64,000 bases of DNA from CAVQXR01 sp046330455 (GTDB lineage: Bacteria; Actinomycetota; Thermoleophilia; Gaiellales; Gaiellaceae). Each line of letters opens with the position of its first letter. The first letter of the stretch is position 1. The stretch is taken from NCBI GenBank assembly GCA_046330455.1, contig JAXLSU010000006.1, forward strand, positions 124,001-188,000. Direction: 5' to 3'. A model generated the notes under the pieces. It worked only from the letters and a program-made list of their open reading frames with translations, was not told the DNA's origin and made no database searches. This document shows, piece by piece, positions 25,417 to 34,454 of the stretch. The translations under genes and the position numbers were made by a program.

Positions 25417-26475
25417 ATGCGACCCGCCCATCTCGTCCTCGAGGACGGCACGGTGTTCGCCGGCCAGGCGGTCGGCGCCGCGGGCGTGTCCTCCGGCGAG
25501 GCGTGCTTCACGACCTCGATGGCGGGCTACGAGGAGGCGGTCACGGATCCGAGCTTCGCGGCGCAGGTGCTCACGTTCTGCTACCCGCTGATCGGGAACT
25601 ACGGCGTCGAGGAGTCGCGCATGGAGTCCGGCCGCGTCTGGACCGAGGGCGTGGTCGCAAGGCGGATCCGACCCGCCTTTGCAGCCTGGCTCGCCGCGCA
25701 GGGGATCGTGGCGATCGACGACGTGGATACGCGGGCGCTCGTCCGCCACATCCGCTCCGAGGGAGCGATGCGCTGCGCCCTGGGCGAGGCCGAGCCCGGC
25801 GAGCTGCTCCGGCGCGCCCTCGCCGAGCCGCACATCGACTACGACCGGGCGGTCGCCGACCCCGAGCACGCTCACCCGCCCCTCGGCCTGCTCGCCGGCA
25901 CGGCGGAGCCGTACTCGGTCGGCAGCGGGGCGCGGGTTGCCGTGCTCGACTTCGGCTGCAAGCGTTCGATCGTGAACCGGCTCGCAGAGCGAGGCCTCGA
26001 GGTCGACGTCTGCCCTCCGACCTGGGACGCGGACGCGATCCTCGAGCTCCGGCCCCGCGCGGTTCTCGTCGGCAACGGCCCCGGGGACCCGGCCCAGCTC
26101 GTGGATGCCATCGAGACCGTGAAGGGCCTGCTCGGTCGACTTCCCGTGTTCGGCGTCTGCCTCGGGCACCAGCTGCTCGGGCTCGCGCTCGGGATGCGCA
26201 CGTTCAAGCTCCCGTTCGGCCACCGGGGAGCGAACCACCCCGTCCGCGTGCGCGACTCGAACCGGGTGCTCGTGACCGTTCAGAACCACGGCTTCGCCGT
26301 CGAGGCCCACGACGCCTCCGAGGTCTCGCACCTCTCGCTCAACGACGGGACGGTCGAGGGGCTCGAGGGCGACGGGTTCTTCTCGCTCCAGTTTCACCCC
26401 GAGGCGGCTCCGGGGCCCCTGGACGCGATTCCCTTCTTCGACCGGATCACGACGGCAGCTGGAACGCGCGGCTGA
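25417..26475 (+). CDS. carA: Carbamoyl-phosphate synthase, small (glutaminase) subunit
   Basis: Protein of 352 aa that supplies ammonia from glutamine to CarB. The N-terminal CPSase small domain runs from RPAHLVLEDGTVFAGQ to about residue 165. The class I glutaminase domain contains FGVCLGHQLLGLALG (nucleophile Cys) and SLQFHPEAAPGP (His-Glu). I prefer ATG 25417 to ATG 25408 because the family begins here and the -10 box TAAAGT ends 9 nt upstream; 25408 lies directly against that box. It overlaps carB by one base. Confidence 0.95.
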   Translation: MRPAHLVLEDGTVFAGQAVGAAGVSSGEACFTTSMAGYEEAVTDPSFAAQVLTFCYPLIGNYGVEESRMESGRVWTEGVVARRIRPAFAAWLAAQGIVAIDDVDTRALVRHIRSEGAMRCALGEAEPGELLRRALAEPHIDYDRAVADPEHAHPPLGLLAGTAEPYSVGSGARVAVLDFGCKRSIVNRLAERGLEVDVCPPTWDADAILELRPRAVLVGNGPGDPAQLVDAIETVKGLLGRLPVFGVCLGHQLLGLALGMRTFKLPFGHRGANHPVRVRDSNRVLVTVQNHGFAVEAHDASEVSHLSLNDGTVEGLEGDGFFSLQFHPEAAPGPLDAIPFFDRITTAAGTRG

Positions 26476-29156
26476 TGCCGAAGCGGACGGACCTCGGGAC
26501 AGTCCTGATCATCGGCTCGGGCCCGATCCGGATCGGGCAGGCGTGCGAGTTCGACTACTCGGGCTCGCAGGCGTGCCGCGTGCTGCGGGCCGAGGGCTAC
26601 CGCGTCGTGCTCGTGAACTCGAACCCGGCGACGATCATGACCGATCCGGAGTGGGCGGACGCCACGTACCTCGAGCCGCTCGACGCGGAGGCGGTCGCGG
26701 CAGTGATCGCGAAGGAGCGGCCCGATGCTCTGCTGCCGACCCTCGGCGGTCAGACGGCGCTCAACCTCGCGATGGAGCTCGGGAAGGGCGGCGTGCTCGA
26801 CGAGCACGGGGTGGAGCTGATCGGGGCGAACCTCGAGGCGATCGAGCGGGCCGAGGACCGGGCGGTGTTCCGCGCGGCCATGCAGGAGGCAGGGCTCGGT
26901 GTTCCGGAGAGCGTGATCGTGCATTCGCTCGCGGAGCTGCCCCCCGGCTTCGCGCCGGCGGTCGTCCGGCCCGCGTTCACGCTCGGCGGTACGGGCGGCG
27001 GGCTCGCCAGGACGGAAGCCGAGCTTCGACGCCAGGTCGAGATCGGCCTCCAGGCGAGTCCCATCTCCGAGGTCCTCGTCGAGCGCTCGGTCGAGGGCTG
27101 GCAGGAGCTCGAGCTCGAGGTGATGGCCGACCGGGCCGGGAACTGCGTCGTGATCTGCTCGATCGAGAACCTCGATCCGATGGGGATCCACACCGGGGAC
27201 TCGTGGACGGTCGCCCCGCAGCAGACGCTGCCCGACCCCGAGTACCAGCGCCTGCGCGATGCCGCGTTCGTCTGCGCGCGGACGGTGGGGGTCGCGACGG
27301 GGGGCGCGAACGTCCAGTTCGCCTACGAGCCGGGCACGCGCGAGCTCGTCGTGATCGAGATGAACCCGCGCGTCTCGCGCTCCTCTGCGCTCGCCTCGAA
27401 GGCGACGGGGTTCCCGATCGCGAAGCTCGCGGCGCTGCTCGCCGTCGGGTACACGCTCGACGAGCTGCCGAACGACATCACGGGGAAGTCGTCTGCCGCG
27501 TTCGAGCCCGCCCTCGACTACGTCGCCGTCAAGGCGCCGCGCTTCGACTTCGCGAAGTTCCCCTGGGTCGAGCCGAGGCTCGGCACCGAGATGCGGGCCG
27601 TCGGCGAGGCGCTCGGCCTCGGCCGGACGTTCCCGGAGGCGCTGCTGAAGGCGCTCGAGGGGCTCGAGAACGACGCCGACCTCCCGGAGATCCCCGGGCT
27701 GCATCCGTACTTCGCCGGCGAGCTCGAGTCGATTCGCGCTGCGGAGCGCTCGCTCGCGGCCACCGGCGACGTCGCCGCCGCGAAGCGGTTCGGGCTGCCG
27801 GACTCGCGAATCGCCCGGGTCCTCGGGCTCCCGGAGCGGGACGTGCGGGCCCGCCGGGGCCTCCCGGGACGGCTCGCGGTCGACTCCTGTGCCGCCGAGT
27901 TCGAGGCGCGGACGCCGTACTACTACCTCTCCTTCGAGGCAGGCGACGACGCGGGCGCCGTCGACGGGCCCGGCCGGACGATCGTCGTGCTCGGCTCGGG
28001 ACCGAACCGGATCGGGCAGGGCATCGAGTTCGACTACTGCTGCGTTCACGCCGCCCAGTCGTTCAGGCGTCTCGGGTACGAGGCCGTGCTCCTGAACTCG
28101 AACCCGGAGACGGTGTCGACCGACTACGACACCTCCGACCGGCTGTACCTCGAGCCGGTCACGCTCGAGCGGGCCCTCGACGTCTGCGCGATCGAGAAGC
28201 CGCTCGGCGTCGTCGTGACACTCGGCGGCCAGACGCCGCTCAAGCTCGCCCACGCGCTCTCCGCGGCCGGCGTGCCGCTCCTCGGAGACCCCTTGCCGGC
28301 GATCGACGCGGCCGAGGATCGGGGAAACTTCGGGCGGATCCTCGAGGAGGTCGCGATCCGGCATCCGCGCTGGGGCGTCGCCGAGACCCAGGAGGAGGCG
28401 CTGGAGATCGCCGACCGGATCGGCTACCCGGTGCTCGTGCGGCCGCACTACGTGCTCGGCGGGCGGCGGATGCGCATCGTGCGCTCGCCCGAGGAGCTCG
28501 AGATCCACGAGCCGTCGCTCGTCGACGAGTATCTCGAGGGCGCGCTCGAGCTCGACGTGGACGTGCTCTGTGACGGCGAGTCGGCCTGGGTGGCGGGAGT
28601 CCTCGAGCACGTCGAGCCGGCCGGCGTGCACTCCGGCGACTCGGCCTGCGTGATCCCGGGCCCGTCCGTGACGGAGCGGATCGAGGAGGAGATCGCCGCG
28701 CTCGCCTCGGCGATCGCCCGCCGGATCGGGGCCCGCGGGCTCATGAACCTCCAGCTCGCCCTCCTGGGCGGGGAGCTGTCCGTGCTCGAGGCGAACCCGC
28801 GGGCATCCCGGACGGTGCCGTTCATTGCGAAGGCGACCGGCATCCCGCTCGTCCACCATGCGTGCCGGCTGCTGCTCGGTGCCCGGCTCGAGGAGCTCGG
28901 CCTGCCCGAGCGGGCGCTGCCCACGCGCGCCTGGGCGAAGGAGGCGATCTTCCCGGAGGATCGCTTTCCGGGGGCGGCCGACCGCGCCCCGGAGATGCGG
29001 TCGACCGGCGAGGTGATGGCCGGAGGGCGAACCGTGACGGCGGCGTACGGTCGGGTCCTGCGAGCCGCGGGACGCTCGCTGCCGCTTCGAGACCCGGAGC
29101 CGCCGTGCTCGCTCCAGGAGCTCGTCGACCGCGCGTCGTCGTCCGGCGGGCGCTGA
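26475..29156 (+). CDS. carB: Carbamoyl-phosphate synthase large subunit lacking the MGS-like allosteric domain
   Basis: Makes carbamoyl phosphate from bicarbonate, ammonia and two ATP. At 893 aa it is about 180 residues shorter than usual (about 1070-1100). Both ATP-grasp halves are present: GTVLIIGSGPIRIGQACEFD with NSNPATIMTDP, and VVLGSGPNRIGQGIEFDYCC with NSNPETVSTDYDTSDRLY. VDTCAAEF is seen as VDSCAAEF, and the segment between the halves is about 30 residues shorter than in E. coli. After PEMRSTGEVMAGGRTVTAAY the protein ends within 35 residues, so the C-terminal MGS-like domain that binds UMP, IMP and ornithine is absent. Only about 90 bp separate its stop from the next gene and no frame there encodes it. 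Confidence 0.93.
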   Translation: MPKRTDLGTVLIIGSGPIRIGQACEFDYSGSQACRVLRAEGYRVVLVNSNPATIMTDPEWADATYLEPLDAEAVAAVIAKERPDALLPTLGGQTALNLAMELGKGGVLDEHGVELIGANLEAIERAEDRAVFRAAMQEAGLGVPESVIVHSLAELPPGFAPAVVRPAFTLGGTGGGLARTEAELRRQVEIGLQASPISEVLVERSVEGWQELELEVMADRAGNCVVICSIENLDPMGIHTGDSWTVAPQQTLPDPEYQRLRDAAFVCARTVGVATGGANVQFAYEPGTRELVVIEMNPRVSRSSALASKATGFPIAKLAALLAVGYTLDELPNDITGKSSAAFEPALDYVAVKAPRFDFAKFPWVEPRLGTEMRAVGEALGLGRTFPEALLKALEGLENDADLPEIPGLHPYFAGELESIRAAERSLAATGDVAAAKRFGLPDSRIARVLGLPERDVRARRGLPGRLAVDSCAAEFEARTPYYYLSFEAGDDAGAVDGPGRTIVVLGSGPNRIGQGIEFDYCCVHAAQSFRRLGYEAVLLNSNPETVSTDYDTSDRLYLEPVTLERALDVCAIEKPLGVVVTLGGQTPLKLAHALSAAGVPLLGDPLPAIDAAEDRGNFGRILEEVAIRHPRWGVAETQEEALEIADRIGYPVLVRPHYVLGGRRMRIVRSPEELEIHEPSLVDEYLEGALELDVDVLCDGESAWVAGVLEHVEPAGVHSGDSACVIPGPSVTERIEEEIAALASAIARRIGARGLMNLQLALLGGELSVLEANPRASRTVPFIAKATGIPLVHHACRLLLGARLEELGLPERALPTRAWAKEAIFPEDRFPGAADRAPEMRSTGEVMAGGRTVTAAYGRVLRAAGRSLPLRDPEPPCSLQELVDRASSSGGR

Positions 29157-29246
29157 CCGGGCGAACTGCGCCGTACCGTCAGGCACGGCAGCTACAGTCG
29201 GACGGTCGCGGCAGGAGACGGTTCCCGCGGCCGGAACAGGACTGCC

Positions 29247-30470
29247 GTGACCACACGCCTTCTCACCCTGCTCGCGATCGCCGTAGCCGCCGGTGTGCTC
29301 GCCTCCACCGCTGCCGGTGGGTTCTCGGGCGGGAACGGCAAGATCCTCTTCGAATCGAACGCGGCCGGGCAGTTCGACCTGTACACGGTCGCTGCCGACG
29401 GCAGCGACCGCCTGAACCTGACGAACGACCCGGCCGCCGACCGTGACGGCCAGTGGTCGCCGGACGGTAGCCGGATCGCCTTTGCGTCCGACCGTGACGG
29501 CGACTACGACATCTACATGATGTCGCCGGACGGGTCCGGCCTGACGCAGATCACGAACGTGCCGGGCGACGACACCGATCCCAGCTGGTCTCCGGACGGC
29601 TCGCAGATCGTCTTCGTCTCGAACCGGACGAAGCACGCGTCGGATCTCGGCGAGTCGGCGGACGAGATCTGGGTGATGGGTGCGGACGGGTCGGCGTCGA
29701 AGCGGCTGACGTTCAACCGGGGCCTCGACGACGATCCGGCGTTCTCGCCGGACGGGACGCGCATCGCCTGGTCGCGGTTCCTGGGCCAGCAGGGGTACGA
29801 CCTCTGGCTGATGAATCCCAACGGTTCTGGCCAGGTGCAGCTCACGCGTTCAATCGGCGACGACGAGCGGGCGAGCTGGTCGCCCGACGGAAAGCTGATC
29901 GTCTTCAGCTCGCAGCGCGACGGCGGCTCGGGGTCGCGTGGCGGCGGGGTCGGCAACCTGTACGCGATCGCGCCCGACGGCTCCGGAGAGCGCGCCCTGA
30001 CGGACAGCACGGCCGATCGCGATCCGGCCGTCTCGCCCGACGGGCTCTGGATCGTGTTCTCCTCACAGCGCTCCGGCGCCTCGCGCCTCTACGTCGCACG
30101 CGCCGACGGCAGCGGGGTCACGCGCCTGTCGGACGCCGTCGCCATGGAGCTCCAGCCGGACTGGCAGCCCGCTCCCCCGGCCCAGCGGACGCTCGGCGGC
30201 GTCGCGGATCCGCTCGGCTGCACGATCCGGGGCACGGTCCTCGACGACGTGATCCGGGGCACGGCGGGGCCCGACGTGATCTGCGGCCTGGCCGGTAACG
30301 ACACGCTGTCCGGGCTCGCCGGGAACGACGTCCTCCTCGGCGGCGACGGCGACGACCTGCTGCTCGGGGGCAAGGGGAACGACACTGCACGTGGTGAGCT
30401 GGGCAACGACCGGGCGATCGGCGGGCCCGGCGTCGACACCTGCGACGTCGAGACCGCCACCTCCTGCTGA
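29247..30470 (+). CDS. Secreted TolB-like beta-propeller with RTX-type C-terminus
   Basis: Exported protein of 407 aa. A signal peptide (LLTLLAIAVAAGVLASTAAG) is followed by at least five PD40 repeats with SPDG motifs, such as WSPDGSRIAFASDRDGDYDI and WSPDGKLIVFSSQRDG, forming a propeller. The C-terminal 75 residues carry GNDTLSGLAGNDVLLGGDGD-type nonapeptides that bind calcium in RTX proteins. The CTIRGTVLDDVIRGTAGPD lead-in is common in actinobacterial calcium-repeat proteins. Start GTG lacks an obvious close -10 box; TACAGT lies further upstream around 29190. Role unknown, probably cell-surface binding. Confidence 0.82.
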   Translation: MTTRLLTLLAIAVAAGVLASTAAGGFSGGNGKILFESNAAGQFDLYTVAADGSDRLNLTNDPAADRDGQWSPDGSRIAFASDRDGDYDIYMMSPDGSGLTQITNVPGDDTDPSWSPDGSQIVFVSNRTKHASDLGESADEIWVMGADGSASKRLTFNRGLDDDPAFSPDGTRIAWSRFLGQQGYDLWLMNPNGSGQVQLTRSIGDDERASWSPDGKLIVFSSQRDGGSGSRGGGVGNLYAIAPDGSGERALTDSTADRDPAVSPDGLWIVFSSQRSGASRLYVARADGSGVTRLSDAVAMELQPDWQPAPPAQRTLGGVADPLGCTIRGTVLDDVIRGTAGPDVICGLAGNDTLSGLAGNDVLLGGDGDDLLLGGKGNDTARGELGNDRAIGGPGVDTCDVETATSC

Positions 30471-30560
30471 GCACGTTCGCCCGGCGTGTCGCGGCCGTGC
30501 GACCGGGTAGCCGGTCGACCGGATCTTCGCCGCGGTAGCGCCCCGCGGCACACTACCGGG

Positions 30561-31655
30561 GTGCGCCGCGGGACGTTGCTGACCGGGCTCGTCGTGCTCG
30601 CAGTCGCCGCGATCGGAATCGCCGCGACCGTCGATGCCGTCCGCGGCGGTCGCGGAGCAAGCTCCGCTGATCCACCGGCGGGTGTGTCCGGCGAGGACGG
30701 AGTGACCCAGGAGCGCCTCGCCGGCCCCGACCTTCCCTCTCCCGGTGCGCTCGCCGGGATGCTCGTGTTCGCTGATCGAGCCGAGGGCTGCCGGCTCGCG
30801 ACGCTCTCGTTCGCGACGCTGCGCTTCGTACCGACGGCTCTCGACACCGATTGCACGGTGTGGGCGTCCTCGCTCGGCCGGCTCGCAGTGGTCTCGCTGT
30901 CCGGCGCCGAGCAGCCCCTCTCGCTCGTCCGCGTGAGGCCGAAGGCCGAGGCGCTCGACGGGCTCGGCGAGGTGCTTGGGGACCCGACCTGGTCGCCCGA
31001 CGGCTCGCGGCTGGCCTGGTGCGGCGGCGGGGAGGGGAAGATCTACTCGGTCGTCGTCGCGACGCCGGCCGAGTCGAAGCGCGAGCCGCTTCCAGGCTGC
31101 TCTCCGCGCTTTGCCGCCGACGGTTCCCTGCTGATGCGCTCGATCACCGGAACGGAGATCTGGAGCGAGTCGGGCGTCGAGCTCGGCGAGCAGGAGATAC
31201 TGTCCGGCCTGGCAGGTCCGGATGGGCAGCCGGACGTGCTCGGGTTCGACAGGAGCCCGGACGGGACGCTCGCCGTCGCGGCGGCGATTCGCGGCGCTCC
31301 CGATACGACCAGGCTCGAGCTCTGGGAGAACGGGTCGCTCGCCGTCAGCGTGCCCGTCGTCGGTGCCGCCGGCATCGGCGAGCTGCTCCGTTTCAGCCCG
31401 GACGGCAGCGTGTTCGCGATCGGGCCTCGGCCCGACCGCGTGGGCGGGCCGGTGACGTTCGTCGACCTCCGGCTGCGGCGATCGACGCTCGACGTCGTCG
31501 CCAACGGGGGCTTCGCCTGGTCTCCGGACGGCGCCTGGCTCGCGGTCGCCGGCGACGAGGAGATCGCGATCTACTCCCGGGACTCCGACGAGCCCGTCTA
31601 CCGGCTCCCGCTCGCGGTTCGCGGGCTGAACTGGGTGGCCGAGCCGGGCCGCTGA
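30561..31655 (+). CDS. Membrane-anchored or secreted WD40-like protein
   Basis: Protein of 364 aa with an N-terminal hydrophobic segment (LLTGLVVLAVAAIGIAATV) and a periplasm-type body. PD40-like repeats include PTWSPDGSRLAWCGGGEG, FSPDGSVFAIGPRP and FAWSPDGAWLAVAGDEEIAI. It resembles its upstream neighbour in fold class but lacks the calcium repeats. The GTG at 30561 was chosen because the signal segment follows at once; CACACT lies 6 nt upstream as a weak -10. Function not known. Confidence 0.7.
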   Translation: MRRGTLLTGLVVLAVAAIGIAATVDAVRGGRGASSADPPAGVSGEDGVTQERLAGPDLPSPGALAGMLVFADRAEGCRLATLSFATLRFVPTALDTDCTVWASSLGRLAVVSLSGAEQPLSLVRVRPKAEALDGLGEVLGDPTWSPDGSRLAWCGGGEGKIYSVVVATPAESKREPLPGCSPRFAADGSLLMRSITGTEIWSESGVELGEQEILSGLAGPDGQPDVLGFDRSPDGTLAVAAAIRGAPDTTRLELWENGSLAVSVPVVGAAGIGELLRFSPDGSVFAIGPRPDRVGGPVTFVDLRLRRSTLDVVANGGFAWSPDGAWLAVAGDEEIAIYSRDSDEPVYRLPLAVRGLNWVAEPGR

Positions 31656-31751
31656 GGGCGAGCCCGAGGGCACCGTGCCAGGCACCGCGTCGCGAAGGTT
31701 CTGGCGCCCCGTGGCATCCTGTAGGCGAGCGCACGAGCCCTGGGGGCCGTG

Positions 31752-33242
31752 ATGGCCACGAGACCCGCCACCCGTCCGTACGATGCTCCCCGGCCGCGCC
31801 GGGCTCCCAGTGCGTTCCTGGCGGGGATGCTCTCGCTGCTCCTCCCGGGGTCCGGCCAGCTCTACGCGGGAGCGTGGCGGCGAGGTGCGACGATGCTCGT
31901 CGTCACGGTCGTGCTCGCGGCTGCGGGCCTCACCGTCTACCGCGACAGCGCGACCGTGCTGTCGCTGCTGCTCTCGCCGGAGGCGCTGCTCGCGCTCCTC
32001 GGCGTCAACCTCGTCGTGTTCCTCTGGAGGACGCACTGCGTCGTCGATGCCTACCGCCTCGCGCGTCGCCGCCGTTCCTTCGTCTCCGCCCCCGCAGGCA
32101 GGGCCGCAGGCCGCGCCGTTCTCGTGGCCGTCCTCGTCTCCCTCGTGGCCGTGCCACACGTCGTGGCCGGCTACTACACCTACCGGGACTACGACCTGCT
32201 GACCTCCGTGTTCGCCGACGAGGAGCCGATCGTCGCGGCTGCGGCCGAGCCTCCGGTCGAGCCGCGGATCGTCGTGCCGACCGGGATCATCGGCTCGGCA
32301 GGGGGCCCGGTCCCCGGCGGAGCTGACCCGGGCGGAACGATCGTCGTCCGAGAGCCCGAGCCCGAGGAGCCCCCGCCGTTCTGGCAAGCTCGCGGCCGGC
32401 TGAACCTGCTGCTCGTCGGAGCCGACGCGGGACCCGGCCGGTGGGGGCTTCGCACCGACACGATGATCGTCGTCAGCATCCAGACGAAGACGAGGCGGAC
32501 GGCCGTCTTCAGCGTGCCGCGCAACCTCCAGGGCGTGCCGTTCCCACCGTCCGCGCACACCGACCTCGAGACGTTCCCGGACATCCTGAACGCGCTCTGG
32601 CAGTACGCGGAGGGCCGGCCGGAGCTGTTTCCGGGTGCCCGTGAGCCCGGCCCGACAGCGCTCAAGGCGACGCTCGGCAACCTGCTCGGGCTCCGGATCG
32701 ACTACTACGCGATGGTGGATCTGCGAGGGTTCGTCGAGGTGGTCGACGCGCTCGGCGGAGTCACCGTGAACGTGCCGCGCTACGTGTACGACGCGGGCGT
32801 GTCACCGCCGAACGAGGGCGAGGACTGGATCGTGCTCGACCTCGCCCCGGGTCGTCACCACCTCGACGGGCGCACGGCCCTCGCGTACGTGCGAACGCGG
32901 TGGGCGACGAGCGACTACGACCGGATGCAGCGCCAGCGATGCACGATCGCCGCGCTGGCGTCCCAGGCGAGCCTCCCGAAGCTGCTCCGCGCGTTCCCGA
33001 AGCTCGCGACGACGATGAAGCGCTACGTGCAGACGGACATCCCCGTGAAGCAGCTTCCCGACCTGCTCGAGCTGCTCACGTCCGTCGAGACGAAGCACAT
33101 GGTCGCGGTCAGCTTCGTCCCGCCGACCTACAGCCCGTGGGCCGACCCGCCGCAGATCCGGGCCGCCGTTCGCGGGGCGCTGCGCTCCCCGCAGCCCGAC
33201 GAGTCGACCGGGCTCGTCGACCTCCGGGGCGCCTGCTCCTGA
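31752..33242 (+). CDS. LytR-CpsA-Psr (LCP) family ligase with N-terminal membrane domain
   Basis: LCP proteins attach glycopolymers to peptidoglycan. This 496-aa protein has an N-terminal multi-helix region (FLAGMLSLLLPGSGQLYAGA, ATMLVVTVVLAAAGLTVY, LLALLGVNLVVFLW, AVLVAVLVSLVAVPHVVAG) and then the LCP domain. That domain has LNLLLVGADAGPGRWGLRTD, IVVSIQTKTRRTAVFSVPRN, DLRGFVEVVDALGGVTVNVP, HLDGRTALAYVRTRW and DYDRMQRQRCTIAAL. Conserved Arg and Asp residues of the lipid-phosphate site are visible. The first helix pair GSGQLYAG is the small TM2-type motif. ATG 31752 or the GTG just before it could start. Confidence 0.9.
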   Translation: MATRPATRPYDAPRPRRAPSAFLAGMLSLLLPGSGQLYAGAWRRGATMLVVTVVLAAAGLTVYRDSATVLSLLLSPEALLALLGVNLVVFLWRTHCVVDAYRLARRRRSFVSAPAGRAAGRAVLVAVLVSLVAVPHVVAGYYTYRDYDLLTSVFADEEPIVAAAAEPPVEPRIVVPTGIIGSAGGPVPGGADPGGTIVVREPEPEEPPPFWQARGRLNLLLVGADAGPGRWGLRTDTMIVVSIQTKTRRTAVFSVPRNLQGVPFPPSAHTDLETFPDILNALWQYAEGRPELFPGAREPGPTALKATLGNLLGLRIDYYAMVDLRGFVEVVDALGGVTVNVPRYVYDAGVSPPNEGEDWIVLDLAPGRHHLDGRTALAYVRTRWATSDYDRMQRQRCTIAALASQASLPKLLRAFPKLATTMKRYVQTDIPVKQLPDLLELLTSVETKHMVAVSFVPPTYSPWADPPQIRAAVRGALRSPQPDESTGLVDLRGACS

Positions 33243-33254
33243 GCGGCTGGCCAT

Positions 33255-34424
33255 CTATGCCGCGGCGCGCTCGTAGCGCGCCCGCGTCGCCGCGACGGTC
33301 AGGGCGAGCCCGGCGGCGAGCACGCCGCCGAACGCGAACGTCCAGCCGAAGCCGAACCGTGAGACGAACGGCGCGGCCACCTGGGTCGTGATCGCGGTCC
33401 CGACGAATAGGCCCGTCGCGAACAGGGCGACCGTCGTCGCCCGGTCCCTCGTGCTCACCTCGGTGGCCCAGGCCTGGAGCAGGGGGTGTGCGAGCGCGAA
33501 GCCGGCGGCGAGCAGGACGGCGGCGCAGCCGATCGCCACGGGCGTCTGCGAGACGGCGGCAACCGCGAGCGAGAGTGCTCCGAGCAGCAGGCCGAGCGCC
33601 ATGATCCGCCCGGCCGGCCAGCCGGTCACGAGCCTGCGGATCGGACGGCTGCCCAGCGCGATCGCGACGCCGTACAGCGCGACGACGAGACCGGCGAGGC
33701 GACGGCTCACACCCGAGTCCTCGAGCGCGGCCGGAAAGAAGGTGAGGAACCCGATCAGCGCGGCGCCCTCGACGAGCGCGAGCAGGGCCACCGCCCGGGG
33801 CCAGGTCGACCGGAGGCAGCGGGAGATGCTGGCGGCGTACGCACGCGGCGACTGGCGCTCGCGTACGGGGTCGCGTGCGTAGCGCAGCTGGGTCGCGAGC
33901 GCGAGGGCGGCCATTGCCGCCGATGCGAGGAAGCCGACGCGCCAGGTCGCGAGGTCGCTCGCCAGCCCGCCGCAGAGGATCCCGGCCGCGACCCCCGCCG
34001 AGTACACGGCGACGAGGTCGGAGAGGGTTGCGGCTCGCCGAGAGGGCTCGACGTGGTCGCCGATGAACGTGATCGTCGAGGGCGCGACCGCTGCGAACGC
34101 CGCGCCGGCGATCGCGCGCAGGACGAGCAGCAGCGTCAGATCCCCGGCGAAGGCGGCCGTGAAGGTGGCGACGGCTCCGATCGCGAGCCCGACGCGGACC
34201 GCTCCGAGCCGTCCGAGCCGGTTGCTGACGAGCCCCCAGCCGAGCTGCATGAGCCCGTAGGCGAACGAGTACAGGGCCGCGACGGCGGCGACACCGCTGA
34301 GCGACCGATCGAAGTCCGCTGCGATCGCGAGCAGCATCGGCGGCACGAGGTAGCTGTCGAGAGCCGCCGCGAAGACGGCGAGCGATACGACCCGTGTGGG
34401 GGGAAGCCGGCCCGGCTTACGCAT
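33255..34424 (-). CDS. Major facilitator superfamily transporter
   Basis: Inner-membrane transporter of 389 aa with about 12 hydrophobic segments. The loop motif after helix 2 reads GLVSNRLGRLGAVRVGLAIG, the typical MFS motif A. Helix 4-5 has RAIAGAAFAAVAPSTITFIG and the second half GSRPIRRLVTGWPAGRIMA. It resembles drug/proton antiporters of the DHA1 type, but the substrate cannot be deduced. It converges on the LCP gene and lies 30 bp behind tatA on the same strand. Confidence 0.85.
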   Translation of the reverse strand: MRKPGRLPPTRVVSLAVFAAALDSYLVPPMLLAIAADFDRSLSGVAAVAALYSFAYGLMQLGWGLVSNRLGRLGAVRVGLAIGAVATFTAAFAGDLTLLLVLRAIAGAAFAAVAPSTITFIGDHVEPSRRAATLSDLVAVYSAGVAAGILCGGLASDLATWRVGFLASAAMAALALATQLRYARDPVRERQSPRAYAASISRCLRSTWPRAVALLALVEGAALIGFLTFFPAALEDSGVSRRLAGLVVALYGVAIALGSRPIRRLVTGWPAGRIMALGLLLGALSLAVAAVSQTPVAIGCAAVLLAAGFALAHPLLQAWATEVSTRDRATTVALFATGLFVGTAITTQVAAPFVSRFGFGWTFAFGGVLAAGLALTVAATRARYERAAA

Positions 34425-34454
34425 GGCGCGGGCCAGGATCGGCTACCGAAGCGG

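Noticed and set aside
25378..26397. Upstream extension of the argC frame
   Set aside because: The frame is open antisense to carA, but ArgC homology starts at MHTAAVIGASGYSG and a promoter lies directly upstream of that ATG.
29157..29246. A missing MGS-like domain of CarB encoded after a frameshift
   Set aside because: The gap is too short for the domain and none of the three frames shows its conserved pattern.
26394..29636. 1080-codon minus-strand frame opposite carB
   Set aside because: Composition is the usual antisense pattern of high-GC coding DNA (runs of R, D, E, H), and carB motifs on the plus strand are unambiguous.
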